A DNA stretch of 5,859 bases. It comes from Magnetococcales bacterium. Lineage in GTDB: Bacteria; Pseudomonadota; Magnetococcia; Magnetococcales; Magnetaquicoccaceae. The notes beneath the pieces are model-generated. The model was not told where the DNA came from, did not search any database, and saw only the letters and a list, made by a program, of their open reading frames with translations. Positions 4,940-5,859 of this stretch are shown here, in pieces. The position numbers were made by a program, and so were the translations under genes. Within the stretch, counting starts at the first letter, position 1, and every line of letters begins with the position of its first letter. The stretch spans positions 1 through 5,859 of the forward strand of contig JADGCR010000141.1 of assembly GCA_015228895.1 (NCBI GenBank), written 5' to 3'.

Positions 4940-5859
4940 AACTGACCGAACTGGCCCAACAATTGGCCCTGGAACCCCGTGGCGGGGACGTGGACATCTC
5001 CGGGGTGGCCCCGCTGGAAAACGCCGACCAGGGGGATCTCTCCTTTGTGGTGGCGCAGAAATGGCTCTCCGGGGCGCGACGGGCCGGCGCGCTGCTGGTG
5101 CCACCCGCCCTGGTGGAGATGGCCCAGGCGGAAACCGGAGTCCCCCTGCTGGTGAGTGCGGCCCCGGCGCTGGACGCGGGTCGGGCGGCCCTGTTGCTGG
5201 GGGGGCGGACGCTCACGCTGAAGGGCATCCACCCGTCAGCCGTCATCGATCCCACCGCCCGTCTGGGTACGGGGGTGGCTGTCGGTCCTTTGGCGGTGAT
5301 CGGGGCCGAAGTGGTGATCGGCGATCACACCGAGGTCCACGCGGGCGCGGTGATCCACGAAAGGTGCGTGGTCGGCCCCCGGTGCGTCATCCATTCCAAC
5401 GCGGTGATCGGCGGGGATGGCTTCGGGTTCGAATATGTGGCGGGGGCGCATCGCAAGATCCCCCATTTGGGCATCGTGCGCATCGAGGAGGATGTGGAGA
5501 TCGGTTCCGGGACCACCATCGATCGCGCCCGTTTCGGGGAGACCCTGATCGGCGCCGGGACCAAAATCGACAATCTGGTCCAAATCGCCCACAATGTCTC
5601 CATCGGTCGCGCCTGCGTCATCGTCAGTCAGGTGGGGATCGCCGGTTCCTGTCGCATCGAGGATGGGGTGGTGCTGGCGGGACAGGCGGGTCTGGTGCCC
5701 CATGTCACCATCGGTCGCGGTGCGCGGGTGGGGGCCTCCACCGGGGTGGCGGGCTCCGTGCCAGCGGGGGTGACCTGGTCCGGCTATTGGGGCCAACCCC
5801 ATCGGGACAACCTGGCCCAACTGGCCGCCGTCCGCGGCTTGCCCGCCTTCATGAAAAAG
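4936..5859 (+). CDS. lpxD: LpxD, UDP-3-O-acylglucosamine N-acyltransferase (3' end outside window)
   Basis: LpxD transfers a 3-hydroxyacyl chain from acyl carrier protein to the 2-amino group of UDP-3-O-acyl-glucosamine, the third step of lipid A synthesis, in the cytoplasm. The reading frame is open from ATG 4936 to the window end, giving 308 residues of the usual 340 or so. The N-terminal uridine-binding domain (about 1-100) contains GDLSFV (33-38). A left-handed beta helix of hexapeptide repeats follows from about 100. Family motifs are GGDGFGF (159-165), VEIGSGTTIDR (187-197) and IDNLVQIAHNVSIG (211-224), in which His219 matches the catalytic His of E. coli LpxD (His239). His256 keeps the 37-residue spacing to the second conserved His. 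These motifs exclude LpxA and GlmU. The C-terminal helical part begins around GQPHRDNL. A weak AAGAG (4921-4925) precedes the start by 10 nt. Its position after rodA is unusual, because lpxD more often sits with bamA, skp, fabZ and lpxA. Confidence 0.95.
   Translation, partial: MKLTELAQQLALEPRGGDVDISGVAPLENADQGDLSFVVAQKWLSGARRAGALLVPPALVEMAQAETGVPLLVSAAPALDAGRAALLLGGRTLTLKGIHPSAVIDPTARLGTGVAVGPLAVIGAEVVIGDHTEVHAGAVIHERCVVGPRCVIHSNAVIGGDGFGFEYVAGAHRKIPHLGIVRIEEDVEIGSGTTIDRARFGETLIGAGTKIDNLVQIAHNVSIGRACVIVSQVGIAGSCRIEDGVVLAGQAGLVPHVTIGRGARVGASTGVAGSVPAGVTWSGYWGQPHRDNLAQLAAVRGLPAFMKK

Overview
This window is a compact, single-strand (+) cell-envelope gene cluster from a GC-rich Gram-negative bacterium. 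Five consecutive genes encode the rod-shape elongation machinery (elongasome): mreB (3' end only), mreC, mreD, mrdA (PBP2) and rodA (mrdB). They are followed by lpxD, cut by the right edge of the window. The lipid A gene lpxD implies an LPS-containing outer membrane, so a diderm, most likely Pseudomonadota. The PBP2 Cys-rich catalytic region and the mreBCD-mrdA-rodA order fit Alphaproteobacteria or a deep relative (a Magnetococcia-type lineage came to mind), but I cannot fix the taxon from sequence alone.

Layout: mreB C-terminal part (1-399); 23-nt gap; mreC (423-1280); 25-nt gap that is itself bridged by a 10-codon GTG ORF; mreD (1306-1812), overlapping the start of mrdA by 14 nt; mrdA (1799-3607); 4-nt gap; rodA (3612-4769); a 166-nt interval before lpxD (4936 to beyond 5859). 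That last interval is the only non-obvious part of the window. It contains a 57-codon ORF whose ATG overlaps the rodA stop and whose TGA overlaps the lpxD start (ATGA at both ends). It also contains two hairpins with the same layout: 6-bp stem, 5-nt bulge on the 5' side, 4-bp stem, 4-nt loop. The second is followed by a T run. Nothing else in the window exceeds 300 bases without a gene, and I see no tRNA, rRNA, mobile element or CRISPR.

How the genes work together: MreB filaments on the inner face of the membrane, with MreC and MreD, position and activate the RodA glycosyltransferase and PBP2 transpeptidase pair that build lateral-wall peptidoglycan. LpxD acts in the cytoplasm at the third step of lipid A synthesis. 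The tight spacing suggests one transcript from mreB through rodA, with lpxD possibly co-transcribed and possibly tuned by the structured spacer. This is mostly an ordinary housekeeping region; the rodA-lpxD junction is the part that deserves a second look.
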